DNA of 25,762 nucleotides from Pontimonas sp. (GCA_023263045.1 JALQXU010000003.1:1-25762), one strand, 5' to 3'; counted from the stretch's first letter, positions 7,162-14,731 are shown. The notes: a model not told the origin generated them from the sequence alone. Made by a program: numbers and translations.

Positions 7162-8475
7162 ATGACGGTAGATCTACCGGGAGTCGCGACGGAGCGCTCC
7201 ACCGCAGAGCTTCTTGATAGCCAGGACCCACTCGCATCGTTTCGGTCGGAGTTTTTTCACGCTGATCCTGACCAGTGTTATCTCGATGGCAACTCTTTAG
7301 GAAAGCTGCCGCTGGCGACCAAGGAATCGGTCTCCTCGTTTGTGAACAACGAATGGGGCACAGAGCTTGTCGAAGGGTGGGCCCATTGGATAGATGAGGC
7401 CCAGGTAGCGGGTGACCTGCTCGCAGCCGCGACATTGGGTGCCGGACCTGGTCAGACGCTGGTGTGCGACACCACCTCGGTCAACTTCTACCAACTCGCT
7501 ATCGCAGCCATTCGCTCGCGACCCGGGCGAAAGACGGTCATCATTGACTCCGCTAATTTCCCGACTGACCGCTACATTCTGGAGGGTATTGCCCACGATC
7601 TGGGCTTGACCCTGATCACACTGGACACCGATGGTCAGGGTGGTCCAGGCGCTGTGCCGGTGACGGTCGAACACGAGCGGGTGACGGCCGAAGTGCTTGC
7701 TCCTTATCTCACTGAGGACGTTGCGTTGGTGACTCTGCAAGCCATCAACTATCGCTCGGGGGCTCGGTCCGAGTTGGCAGAAATCCAAGCCGCGGTGACC
7801 GGCATCGGCGCACACATGCTGTGGGACTGCTCCCACGCGGGTGGAGCAATCGATCTGAATTTCGAGGGAAACAAAATCAATCTCGCGGTGGGCTGTACCT
7901 ATAAGTATGGGAACTCAGGTCCCGGCTCTCCCGCATGGTTGTTTGTGCGACAGGAGCTCCAGGAGGAGCTGCAGGTTCCCATTCGTGGTTGGTTCGCTCA
8001 AGGTGACCAATTTGCGATGGGCCCATGGTTTGAGAAGGCGAAAGGAATCCGAGGTTTCCAAATTGCGAGCCCCTCGATTCTCGGTATACGCGGTGTCCAG
8101 GCGAGCTACGAGATGATCCGTCGTGCGGGGATTGCGGAAATCGAGAAGAAGGCGGCGCTCGGAACCCAGCTCATGATTGAACTAGTTGATGCGTGGCTAG
8201 CACCTCACGGTTTTACCTTAGGTACCCCGCGTGAGGCGGCTCACCGAGGTGGCCACATCATCGTTCGCCATCCAGAAGCCGCGACCATCGCGCTCGCGCT
8301 CCGCCAAATGGTGAATGTGGTGCCCGATTATCGTCAACCCGACGCCATTCGCCTCGCCATTTCGCCACTCGCTACGTCCTATACCGAGGTGTGGGATGGA
8401 TTTGATCGTTTGCGCGGACTGATGGAGTCGGGAGCGTATCGGGAGGTGGGCGCTTCCGAGAGTAGGGTTACCTGA
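7162..8475 (+). CDS. kynU: Kynureninase
   Basis: A 437-residue PLP enzyme that splits L-kynurenine into anthranilate and alanine. The family fingerprint YLDGNSLGKLP occurs near residue 40, SVNFYQ in the cofactor-binding part, WDCSHAGGAIDL with the PLP-interacting aspartate, and GCTYKYGNSGPGSPAW with the Schiff-base lysine. The C-terminal domain ends with RLAISPLATSYTEVWDGFD, usual for the family. Length is normal. Start ATG at 7162 follows a TAAGCT -10 by 6 nt, suggesting a leaderless mRNA. The stop overlaps the kynA start by one base, so both act in one tryptophan-degrading pathway. No kynurenine formamidase gene lies next to them. Confidence 0.95.
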   Translation: MTVDLPGVATERSTAELLDSQDPLASFRSEFFHADPDQCYLDGNSLGKLPLATKESVSSFVNNEWGTELVEGWAHWIDEAQVAGDLLAAATLGAGPGQTLVCDTTSVNFYQLAIAAIRSRPGRKTVIIDSANFPTDRYILEGIAHDLGLTLITLDTDGQGGPGAVPVTVEHERVTAEVLAPYLTEDVALVTLQAINYRSGARSELAEIQAAVTGIGAHMLWDCSHAGGAIDLNFEGNKINLAVGCTYKYGNSGPGSPAWLFVRQELQEELQVPIRGWFAQGDQFAMGPWFEKAKGIRGFQIASPSILGIRGVQASYEMIRRAGIAEIEKKAALGTQLMIELVDAWLAPHGFTLGTPREAAHRGGHIIVRHPEAATIALALRQMVNVVPDYRQPDAIRLAISPLATSYTEVWDGFDRLRGLMESGAYREVGASESRVT

Positions 8476-9311
8476 TGCCCACTGCTGATCACCACAAAGC
8501 CGTTACCTACACGACCTATCTGAAGGTCGATGAGCTGCTCACACTCCAGCAACCCCTCTCGGAGGGACCTGAGCACGATGAGTTGCTCTTCATCACGATC
8601 CACCAGGTGTATGAGCTGTGGTTTCAGCAGATCCTGCACGAACTCGCTGCTCTTCAACCGGCTTTGGAAGCGGGCGACACCCATCGCTCCCTCGCGCTGT
8701 TGGGTCGGGTGCGCTCGATTATGAAAACCTGCGTTCAGCAGATCGATGTCCTGGAGACAATGACCCCACTCCAGTTTCAGTCGTTTCGATCACGTCTGTC
8801 TTCGGCGAGCGGCTTCCAGTCCGCGCAATTTCGTGAGGTCGAGGCTGTGTTGGGCCGCAGAGATCACGCGGGTGAGGGTGCCGAGGAGGGCACCGGAATG
8901 AAGATGGCCGAGCACCTGGTGCCAGGCTCGCCGGCGAGGACTCGAGTGGAGGCAGCGATGGCGAGGCCCAGCGTGTGGGATTCTGCTCTGCGCTACTGCC
9001 ATGTTCGAGGACATCGGATGCCAGATGACGTTCTAGACCGTGATGTGACGACTCCGTGGGAGCCTAGACAGGACGTCCAGAGCGTCTTGGTGTCCCTCCA
9101 CCACAGCGATCCAGAGTCAGCGCTCGTGTGTGAAGCATTGGTCGACCTCGATGAGGGTCTGGGGGAATGGCGCTATCGACACGTGAAGATGGTGGAGCGA
9201 ACAATCGGGAGAAAACCAGGCACTGGGGGATCTTCCGGTGTGGGGTATCTCGCCTCGACTCTGTTCAACCCGGTGTTCCCTGATCTCTGGGCTATTCGAA
9301 GCCAGCTCTAG
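8475..9311 (+). CDS. kynA: Tryptophan 2,3-dioxygenase
   Basis: A 278-residue heme dioxygenase that opens the indole ring of L-tryptophan to N-formylkynurenine. Visible landmarks: YTTYLKVDELLTLQ at the start, LLFITIHQVYELWFQQIL (active-site histidine), FQSFRSRLSSASGFQSAQFR (substrate carboxylate arginine region) and RYRHVKMVERTIGRK followed by GTGGSSGVGYL, where the His in RHVKMV is the expected axial heme ligand. The ATG is inside the kynU stop (TGATG). It overlaps the end of the convergent DUF4395 gene by 4 bp. With KynU it needs a formamidase, which is not in the window. Confidence 0.96.
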   Translation: MPTADHHKAVTYTTYLKVDELLTLQQPLSEGPEHDELLFITIHQVYELWFQQILHELAALQPALEAGDTHRSLALLGRVRSIMKTCVQQIDVLETMTPLQFQSFRSRLSSASGFQSAQFREVEAVLGRRDHAGEGAEEGTGMKMAEHLVPGSPARTRVEAAMARPSVWDSALRYCHVRGHRMPDDVLDRDVTTPWEPRQDVQSVLVSLHHSDPESALVCEALVDLDEGLGEWRYRHVKMVERTIGRKPGTGGSSGVGYLASTLFNPVFPDLWAIRSQL

Positions 9312-9874
9312 TGAGTGTGGGTCTCAGTGCTGAAGAGGCTCTTTCTCGTCGGAGGTGTGTAGTCGCAAACATCCCCTGGACATAGTTGCGGCTTTTCTTT
9401 GGAAAAAACTCGGTAGAGCTCACACCCCACACAAATTCCAAACGCGGTTTCCAGAAACATAAGACTCAGACAAAACCCACAAAACAGCAGCATGTATTCG
9501 TTTTGCAGACCCAGGAAACCCATCCCCATGCACGCGACGAATGCCATGCCAAAACCGAGCGACCACGCAAGACGTTTCTGAGCTGCTCCCACCCACTCGG
9601 GGCGCTGGCGTCGGACAATCAGGGCACCGAGAGCCATGGAGGGTGCGAATCGGTGGTTAAGCCCTATTCGAATACCCATGTCGATGAGGAAGAGAATGGC
9701 GAACCCGCGCACGGGTTGGAAGTCGCCCGTGAAGAAGGCGTAGGACACCGCGCTGAAGCCGAGGAGGAACAGAATTCCGGCAGAGGCTCGCACAGCCCGT
9801 TCGTTGAAAACGGGGATGTCGATGCCGTCGACCTTTTCGCCAAAGTCAAAGCCTTGTTCCTGGGTGCGCGCCAC
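9308..9874 (-). CDS. DUF4395 family membrane protein
   Basis: A 188-residue protein matching what I know of the DUF4395 family: GEKVDGIDIPVFNERAVRAS near the start, followed by four or more hydrophobic segments and a cysteine-rich C-terminal part (FCGFC, ICVGCELYRVF, CPGDVCDY). Its function is unknown; the paired cysteines suggest redox or metal chemistry but nothing proves it. The frame is open to 10024, well into psuG. I chose GTG at 9874 (product starts MARTQEQGFDFG) because TATGCT ends 6 nt upstream, the same spacing as for many genes here, and because the family homology begins soon after. An ATG at 9943 is the alternative. It converges on kynA with a 4-bp overlap. Confidence 0.75.
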   Translation of the reverse strand: MARTQEQGFDFGEKVDGIDIPVFNERAVRASAGILFLLGFSAVSYAFFTGDFQPVRGFAILFLIDMGIRIGLNHRFAPSMALGALIVRRQRPEWVGAAQKRLAWSLGFGMAFVACMGMGFLGLQNEYMLLFCGFCLSLMFLETAFGICVGCELYRVFSKEKPQLCPGDVCDYTPPTRKSLFSTETHTH

Positions 9875-9880
9875 AGCTTC

Positions 9881-9886
9881 AGCATA
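9881..9886 (-). promoter_or_regulatory. -10 of the DUF4395 gene, leaderless arrangement
   Basis: Minus strand TATGCT, 6 nt before the chosen GTG. TTGCTC 18 nt upstream is a possible weak -35. Confidence 0.5.
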
Positions 9887-9929
9887 CCCCAGGGGGTATA
9901 TAGAGAGCAAGGTCGGGTAGCCAGGCGAA

Positions 9930-9935
9930 TACGCT
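9930..9935 (+). promoter_or_regulatory. -10 of psuG, leaderless arrangement
   Basis: TACGCT ends 6 nt before the psuG ATG; no Shine-Dalgarno sequence is present. The divergent DUF4395 -10 lies 43 bp to the left. Confidence 0.55.
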
Positions 9936-9941
9936 AGAGGC

Positions 9942-10850
9942 ATGACTGTGGTGCGGACATCTGACGAAGTCCAGGACGCTCTCTCCGAGGGAACTCCCGT
10001 TGTCGCTCTCGAATCCACCATCATCGCCCACGGGCTTCCTAGGCCAGAGAACCTCGCTGCCGCACAGCGCTTTGAGGGTCAGATTCGCGCCGCTGGCGCT
10101 ACACCGGCGACGGTGGCAGTTATCGATGGTGTTCCCACCGTGGGGCTGAGTTCCCAGCAGCTCGAGCGCATTGCCACGGAAGATATCGATAAAGCCAGTG
10201 TGAGGGACCTCCCCGTTGTCATTGGTAAGGGTATCTCCGGCGCGACGACGGTGGCCTCGACCGCTTCGCTCGCCGCACTTGCCGGTGTTCGAGTCTTTGC
10301 GACGGGTGGGTTAGGCGGTGTGCACCGGGGAGCGAATGAAACTTTTGACGAGTCAGCCGACCTGTCGGTACTCGCCACCACCCCGATCACCGTGGTCTCC
10401 GCCGGAGTGAAATCCATTCTGGATATTTCTGCGACGCTTGAGCGTCTTGAGACCCTCAGTGTCCCCGTGGTGGGCTATCGGACCGATGTCTTTCCGGCAT
10501 TTTGGCTCAGCGAGAGCGACTATTCATTGGACTGGAGAGTGGAGAGCGGTGCTGAGGTAGCCGCCATCATGCAGGCTCGTGATGCGCTGGGCTATCGGCA
10601 CGGCATCGTGGTCGCCAACCCGGTGCCCCACGACCAGCAGTGGGACCCGGCCACTCACGATCGAATGCTCGAGGAGGCCCTCGCGAGCGCAACCCAGGAC
10701 GGAATTCGCGGAAAAGACGTGACGCCCTATGTCCTCTCCTACATCGTCGAGCACTCGAAGGGTGCGAGCTTGGGTGTGAACCTGGACTTGGTCAGCAACA
10801 ACATCGCTGTCGCCGCAGAGATAGCGACGGCCTGGTCAGCCCGGCAGTGA
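9942..10850 (+). CDS. psuG: Pseudouridine-5'-phosphate glycosidase
   Basis: A 302-residue enzyme that breaks the C-C glycosidic bond of pseudouridine 5'-phosphate, giving uracil and ribose 5-phosphate. Motifs: VALESTIIAHGLPRPENL at residues 23-40, ATVAVIDGVPTVGL, KGISGATTVAST, FATGGLGGVHRGANETFD, and late VANPVP and GKDVTPY segments. Length is normal for the family. The ATG lies 6 nt after a TACGCT -10 and has no ribosome binding site. The next gene, a PfkB kinase, overlaps by 4 bp (GTGA), so both are made together and turn pseudouridine into uracil. upp, about 3.3 kb away, would salvage that uracil. Confidence 0.95.
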   Translation: MTVVRTSDEVQDALSEGTPVVALESTIIAHGLPRPENLAAAQRFEGQIRAAGATPATVAVIDGVPTVGLSSQQLERIATEDIDKASVRDLPVVIGKGISGATTVASTASLAALAGVRVFATGGLGGVHRGANETFDESADLSVLATTPITVVSAGVKSILDISATLERLETLSVPVVGYRTDVFPAFWLSESDYSLDWRVESGAEVAAIMQARDALGYRHGIVVANPVPHDQQWDPATHDRMLEEALASATQDGIRGKDVTPYVLSYIVEHSKGASLGVNLDLVSNNIAVAAEIATAWSARQ

Positions 10851-11728
10851 AACAGCCTCGAGTCCTGGTCGTAGGCGATGTCATCGATGACATCCTCGCC
10901 ACCATCTCGATGCCCCTGCGACACAACACCGACACCCCGGCCAGCATTGTGAAGAGTTCGGGCGGATCTGCTGCGAATACCGCCGTCTGGCTTGCCTCGT
11001 CGGGGGTCGAGGTCGACTTTGTTGGTCGAGTTGGCGCGAGTGACGTGGAGCGATTTTCTGAGGAGTTTCAGAAAGCCGGCGTGATACCCCACCTGGTTGC
11101 AGATGAGATTCGTCCTACGGGAACCATCGTGATTGTGGTGGAGGCAGAGTCGAGGACCATGCTCACCGATCGCGGAGCCAACACCGAGCTGGATTTTGCT
11201 GCCATCGAGCGAGAACTGGTGGAGGGCGCATCCTGGGTGCACCTCACTGGCTACAGCATGTTCCATCACTCCCACCCTGAGACGATTCCGGAGTTTATTT
11301 CTCGCGCTCGATTACACGGAGTGGAAGTGGCTGTGGATGCCTCTTCGAGTGGTTTTATCCACGACTTTGGTGTGGAGCGTTTCCTGGAAGCCACCCGCGA
11401 GGTGTCGCTCCTGAGATGTAACGAAGATGAAGCTGCGATTCTCGCCGGTACAGATTCACTAGGGAGGGCCGTCGAGTTTTTGGGAAGCCACTTTTCTCGA
11501 GCCGTTGTTACTCAAGGCTCACAGGGAGTCTGGTTGACCGAGGGTGGTGATGCTCAAATGATTCCCGTCGCCCAACCACTCGAGAGCGTGGATCCGACGG
11601 GAGCGGGTGATTCCTTTAACGCAGGTCTCTTGGCCGGTTTAGTGAAGGGTGAATCGCTTCCTGATGCGATTGCGCGAGGAAATTCTCTCGCGGCACAGTG
11701 CATCACGAAGCCTGGCGCAAGGCCTTGA
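10847..11728 (+). CDS. psuK: PfkB-family kinase, probable pseudouridine kinase
   Basis: A 293-residue ribokinase-fold protein. VLVVGDVIDDILATI starts the fold, SSGGSAANTAVWLASSG is the substrate glycine motif, and VDPTGAGDSFNAGLLAG carries the catalytic aspartate and anion hole. It should phosphorylate pseudouridine to the 5'-phosphate used by PsuG. Assignment rests mainly on the 4-bp overlap with psuG, since PfkB kinases share motifs across substrates. I chose GTG 10847 within the psuG stop; the open frame begins upstream but would overlap psuG by 200 bp. It converges on phrB with a 26-bp overlap of coding ends and no room for a terminator. Confidence 0.82.
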   Translation: MKQPRVLVVGDVIDDILATISMPLRHNTDTPASIVKSSGGSAANTAVWLASSGVEVDFVGRVGASDVERFSEEFQKAGVIPHLVADEIRPTGTIVIVVEAESRTMLTDRGANTELDFAAIERELVEGASWVHLTGYSMFHHSHPETIPEFISRARLHGVEVAVDASSSGFIHDFGVERFLEATREVSLLRCNEDEAAILAGTDSLGRAVEFLGSHFSRAVVTQGSQGVWLTEGGDAQMIPVAQPLESVDPTGAGDSFNAGLLAGLVKGESLPDAIARGNSLAAQCITKPGARP

Positions 11729-13076
11729 GCTCCTCAAACGCGCTCAGTGCGCGGTCACGGCTGGCTTTGAGATCGACAATGGGCTCGGCAGGGTAGTCCG
11801 AGGTCCCAAACTCTGGAACCCAGCGGCGAATGTATTCCTGCTGTGGATCAAATTTCTCCGCTTGGAGCATCGGGTTGAACACCCGGAAATACGGAGCGGC
11901 GTCGGCGCCACTGCCGGCGACCCACTGCCAGCTCGCGGGATTGTTGGCCTCATCGGCATCGACCAGGGTGTCCCAGAACCATGCCTCGCCCACGCGCCAG
12001 TCGATCAACATGTTCTTGATGAGGAAGGAGGCCACCACCATGCGAACGCGGTTGTGCATGTAGCCGGTGGCCCACAGCTCTCGCATCCCTGCGTCCACCA
12101 GCGGTACTCCGGTCTTCCCTTTTTGCCAGGCAGTGATGAGCTCCGGGTCAGCATCACCCCAGGGGAAGTGATCGAACTCGGGACGGAAATTCTTCGTATC
12201 GAGCTCGGGGAAGTGAAAAAGGATGTTGTAGGAGAACTCTCTCCACCCCACTTCGGAAAGAAACTTTGCTTTGTTCTTGTCGGCATCAGCAGGAAGCGTC
12301 CGATCGAGCTTTGCCCAAATCTGATGGGGGCTGAGTTCGCCAAATCGCAGGTGCGGGCTCAGCCGCGAGGTCGTGACAGGGCCGGGCTCATCACGTCGGT
12401 GATACAGCCGAAGGGTGTTCTCGACAAAATCGTCAAGCCGCTCGTGGGCACCTTTTTCTCCAGGAGTCCACATCTCCTGGAGTCCGCCGGACCAATCGGG
12501 CCGTGTTGGAAGCAGATTCCACGATTCAAGGTTCTCGGAGGTCACGTCCCGCAGGGACCTGATCTGCGTGGGGGCTGGCAGCGGAGCGCGGGGAGGTTCA
12601 CCCGCGAGGGCTGCTCGCCAAAACGGCGTGAACACTTTGAACGGGTTACCATCACCGGTCCGAACCGTCCACGGCTCAAACAAGAGATTGCCCGCAAAAC
12701 TTTCACAGGTGATGCCCCTGCCTCGCAGATCTTCTTTCAGCTGTGCGTCTGCTTCCCGGGCAAGACCGTAGCGGCGGTTCCAGAACACTGCGAAGGCGCC
12801 AGTCTCAGAGACGAGGTCTCGGATGGTGTCGGGGCCACTGCCCGTGCGGAGCACGAGGGAGCCACCGATGGCCTCGAGTGAAGACGCAAGCGCGGTCAGG
12901 GAGTGGTGAAGCCACCACCGTGAGGCTGCTCCTAGCGGACGCGACCCGTCGGTCACCTCATCGCGTACATAGACCACGACAACCTCTTCTCCGGTGGCGA
13001 TGGCTGCGTCGAGGGCAGGGTTATCGGCCAGTCGGAGATCGCTCCGTAACCAGACGATCGCAGGGCCTGTGGTCAT
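11703..13076 (-). CDS. phrB: Deoxyribodipyrimidine photolyase (class I)
   Basis: A 457-residue photolyase that uses light and FAD to split cyclobutane pyrimidine dimers. Residues 1-130 are the antenna-binding alpha/beta domain (IVWLRSDLRLADNPAL). The C-terminal FAD domain shows WATGYMHNRVRMVVASF, WFWDTLVDADEANN and WQWVAGSGADAAPYFRVFNP, the landmark region shared with E. coli PhrB, including the Asn/Asp-facing flavin segment. Length matches class I CPD photolyases (about 450-475). Start ATG 13076 is 6 nt after TACTCT, so probably leaderless. A cryptochrome-like role cannot be excluded, but the PhrB-like core favours repair. Confidence 0.93.
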   Translation of the reverse strand: MTTGPAIVWLRSDLRLADNPALDAAIATGEEVVVVYVRDEVTDGSRPLGAASRWWLHHSLTALASSLEAIGGSLVLRTGSGPDTIRDLVSETGAFAVFWNRRYGLAREADAQLKEDLRGRGITCESFAGNLLFEPWTVRTGDGNPFKVFTPFWRAALAGEPPRAPLPAPTQIRSLRDVTSENLESWNLLPTRPDWSGGLQEMWTPGEKGAHERLDDFVENTLRLYHRRDEPGPVTTSRLSPHLRFGELSPHQIWAKLDRTLPADADKNKAKFLSEVGWREFSYNILFHFPELDTKNFRPEFDHFPWGDADPELITAWQKGKTGVPLVDAGMRELWATGYMHNRVRMVVASFLIKNMLIDWRVGEAWFWDTLVDADEANNPASWQWVAGSGADAAPYFRVFNPMLQAEKFDPQQEYIRRWVPEFGTSDYPAEPIVDLKASRDRALSAFEELKALRQAS

Positions 13077-13082
13077 AGACCA

Positions 13083-13088
13083 AGAGTA
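13083..13088 (-). promoter_or_regulatory. -10 of phrB, leaderless arrangement
   Basis: Minus strand TACTCT, 6 nt before the phrB ATG. No ribosome binding site. Confidence 0.55.
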
Positions 13089-13119
13089 GGACTTGCTGCT
13101 GGGAGGACTATCGGGGAAA

Positions 13120-13224
13120 TGATAAGGGCCGGCCGCTGAGGCGAGCGGCCGACCCTATTCCCTTGCACCAAGAGTGTTTTGCAATCACATTCACGAGAGC
13201 TGTCACAGCAAACAACTGACGATG
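13120..13224 (-). ncRNA. Candidate small RNA between the winged-helix regulator and phrB
   Basis: A strong minus-strand promoter (13230-13258) is followed by about 100 nt without an open reading frame and then by a GC-rich 12-bp hairpin. An internal stem TTGCA/TGCAA (13163-13167 with 13180-13184) lies between. phrB, the next minus-strand gene, has its own promoter, so this transcript would not be needed for it. I do not recognise an RNA family. The start is estimated from the -10, and the end from the hairpin. GTCACA-N15-TGTGAC (13202-13228) overlaps the expected start and could be either an operator or a first hairpin. Confidence 0.4.
13125..13156 (-). terminator. Strong GC-rich hairpin, probable terminator
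   Basis: GGGCCGGCCGCT (13126-13137) pairs with AGCGGCCGACCC (13144-13155) at 11 of 12 positions, with a 6-nt loop. On the minus strand TTATCATTT follows, a broken T-tract; on the plus strand no T-run follows. It would end minus-strand transcripts entering from the regulator or the candidate small RNA. Confidence 0.6.
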
Positions 13225-13229
13225 TGACG

Positions 13230-13258
13230 AATATATAACAGAATGGTAACGGTGTCTA
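13230..13258 (-). promoter_or_regulatory. Near-consensus promoter in non-coding DNA
   Basis: Minus strand: -35 TAGACA (13253-13258), exactly 17 nt, -10 TATATT (13230-13235). Each hexamer matches the sigma-70 consensus at 5 of 6. No coding start follows for more than 150 nt. The same TAGACA -35 occurs in the rpoB promoter. Confidence 0.6.
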
Positions 13259-13265
13259 GTGTCAG

Positions 13266-13286
13266 TGAAAAAGGCGTGGAAAGCCC
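13266..13286 (-). terminator. Weak terminator after the winged-helix regulator
   Basis: On the minus strand AGGGGC and GCCTTT can form a short stem with two G-U pairs and a 7-nt loop, directly after the stop codon and running into five T residues. Weak, but well placed. Confidence 0.3.
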
Positions 13287-13886
13287 CTAAATCATGTCCG
13301 GAGACTGGGCCACACCATAGTTGATGGTGACATCGGCGTGACGATCGAACCGATAGCCCACCCCGCGCACAGTTCGGACAATGTCCTCGTACCGACCCAG
13401 TTTTGAGCGCAGTCGGCGGACGTGAACATCGATGGTTCGAGCTTCCGGTGCATCCTCATCACCCTCAGCCCAGAGAGCGTCAATGATGACCTCCCGGTTC
13501 ACCGTTTGGCCTTCACGGAGAACGAGGAACTGGAGGAGCGCAAACTCTTTGTAGGTCAGGGCAGCCTGCTCGCCATCGATGAGCACGCGCTTTCGAGAGA
13601 TATCGATGACGACCTCAGATTCGGGGGTCGGGGCGCTCTTCCCCAATTTTCCGAGGGCAATCGGGTCGTGCAGAGCCATCCGCACAATATCGAGGTGTCT
13701 ACCCCCGGCACCTTCTGGTGCCAAAGCGATGGCCGCGTGCGTTTCTGTGCCGGGAACGTGATCGTCGACCGTTTTCTTCAAATCAGTCACGAGCTGCTGC
13801 AGGCTTATGCCTGCTGCGTGGGCGTCAGCTTCACTAATGCCCACATAGAGAGCGAACCCTCGTGGTTCGCGAGGAGAGGTTGTCAT
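13287..13886 (-). CDS. PhoB/OmpR-type winged-helix protein without receiver domain
   Basis: A 199-residue protein. Residues about 93-185 are an OmpR/PhoB DNA-binding domain: VVIDISRKRVLIDGE, LTYKEFALLQFLVLREG, RTIDVHVRRLRSKLG and the wing VRTVRGVGYRFDRH. The N-terminal 90 residues (FALYVGISEADAHAAGISLQ onward) are not a receiver: I see no phospho-acceptor aspartate context. Activity is therefore probably not controlled by a partner histidine kinase. I know this layout only as a conserved Microbacteriaceae-type hypothetical regulator. It has a roughly 120-nt leader and no clear ribosome binding site before ATG 13886. Its promoter's -10 lies inside an inverted repeat, suggesting autoregulation. 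Targets are unknown. Confidence 0.8.
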   Translation of the reverse strand: MTTSPREPRGFALYVGISEADAHAAGISLQQLVTDLKKTVDDHVPGTETHAAIALAPEGAGGRHLDIVRMALHDPIALGKLGKSAPTPESEVVIDISRKRVLIDGEQAALTYKEFALLQFLVLREGQTVNREVIIDALWAEGDEDAPEARTIDVHVRRLRSKLGRYEDIVRTVRGVGYRFDRHADVTINYGVAQSPDMI

Positions 13887-14006
13887 AGTCTGTCGATTCT
13901 GAAAGGGGCCACAGGCCCGAGGTCGGTCAGGAGGGTGTTAGCCACACATTCGACAGCAACAGAGCTCGCGGCGAATCACCATCGCCAGGGACAAGTGTCG
14001 GCTCTG

Positions 14007-14045
14007 CATGGCTTGATTATCGAGCCATGTGCGAAGGGGCGTCAA
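14007..14045 (-). promoter_or_regulatory. Promoter of the winged-helix regulator, with the -10 inside an inverted repeat
   Basis: Minus strand: -35 TTGACG (14040-14045), 18-nt spacer, -10 GATAAT (14016-14021), each 5 of 6 to consensus. The -10 sits in the 9-nt centre of a perfect repeat CATGGCT-N9-AGCCATG (14007-14029). A protein binding the repeat would block the promoter. The same repeat is 27 nt past the upp stop codon, but lacks a T-run, so it is a poor terminator. Confidence 0.5.
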
Positions 14046-14056
14046 GTTCGATGACG

Positions 14057-14692
14057 TTATCCGACGGTGCCATAGAGCCGGTCACCGGCGTCACCGAGAC
14101 CAGGAACGATGAAGCCATGTTCGTTGAGTTTTTCATCAAGCGCACCCAAGACGATGGTCACATCGCGACCCTCCGTGGCTTTCTCCAAAGCGGCAAGACC
14201 CTCTGGTGCCCCGAGGAGACATACTGCCGTGACATCGATAGCTCCCTTGTCGAACACAAAGTTGATGGCCTGCAAAAGTGATCCGCCAGTAGCCAACATG
14301 GGGTCAAGGATGAAGCACTGTCGATCAGAGAGATCTTCCGGTAGACGTTCCGCATAGACGCTGGGCTGCAGGGTTGTCTCGTCGCGCACCATGCCGAGAA
14401 AACCGACTTCAGCGCTGGGGAGAAGCTGGGTCATTCCTTCCAGCATTCCCAGTCCCGCTCGAAGGATGGGGACGACGACCGGCCGTGGTTTTGCGAGCTT
14501 CTTCCCCGTGGTCTGTGTGACGGGGGTCTTAATCGGGTGGTCTTCGACCCGGATGTGGCGTGTGGCTTCGTAGGCGAGCAGCGTGACCAGTTCCGAGGTC
14601 AGAGCGCGAAACACCGGAGAGGGTGTTGCCTCATCGCGAAGAATGGAGAGTTTGTGGGAAATGAGGGGGTGGTCTGCCACGTGCACCTGCAT
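14057..14692 (-). CDS. upp: Uracil phosphoribosyltransferase
   Basis: A 211-residue salvage enzyme that makes UMP from uracil and PRPP. Motifs: HPLISHKLSILRDE near the N terminus, VPILRAGLGMLEGM in the middle and LDPMLATGGSLLQAI, the PRPP-binding loop; the C terminus GDAGDRLYGTVG is typical. I chose ATG 14692 (MQVHVADHPL), which aligns with other Upp proteins and lies 7 nt after TAGTGT. A GTG three codons upstream is the alternative. It is divergent from tadA with 45 bp between starts. Uracil produced by psuG-psuK could enter the nucleotide pool through this enzyme. Confidence 0.96.
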   Translation of the reverse strand: MQVHVADHPLISHKLSILRDEATPSPVFRALTSELVTLLAYEATRHIRVEDHPIKTPVTQTTGKKLAKPRPVVVPILRAGLGMLEGMTQLLPSAEVGFLGMVRDETTLQPSVYAERLPEDLSDRQCFILDPMLATGGSLLQAINFVFDKGAIDVTAVCLLGAPEGLAALEKATEGRDVTIVLGALDEKLNEHGFIVPGLGDAGDRLYGTVG

Positions 14693-14699
14693 GAGCCTC

Positions 14700-14705
14700 A
14701 CACTA
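14700..14705 (-). promoter_or_regulatory. -10 of upp, leaderless arrangement
   Basis: Minus strand TAGTGT, 7 nt before the chosen ATG of upp. No ribosome binding site. The alternative GTG start overlaps this hexamer, which argues against it. Confidence 0.45.
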
Positions 14706-14725
14706 CCCGAGGGAGAGTCACTGGA

Positions 14726-14731
14726 TAAGGT
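14726..14731 (+). promoter_or_regulatory. -10 of tadA, leaderless arrangement
   Basis: TAAGGT, 6 nt before the GTG of tadA. No ribosome binding site. The divergent upp -10 is 20 bp to the left, so the two polymerases would compete for the same DNA. Confidence 0.5.

Noticed and set aside
9875..10024. N-terminal extension of the DUF4395 frame
   Set aside because: It would run into psuG; the GTG at 9874 follows a -10 at the standard spacing and fits the family start.
11649..12881. 410-codon plus-strand frame opposite phrB
   Set aside because: phrB has clear photolyase motifs; the plus frame shows none and no ribosome binding site or leaderless -10.
13889..13956. Distant inverted pair CTGTCGA / TCGACAG upstream of the winged-helix regulator
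   Set aside because: Only 7 bp each and about 60 bp apart; expected by chance, and a better promoter/repeat exists at 14007-14045.
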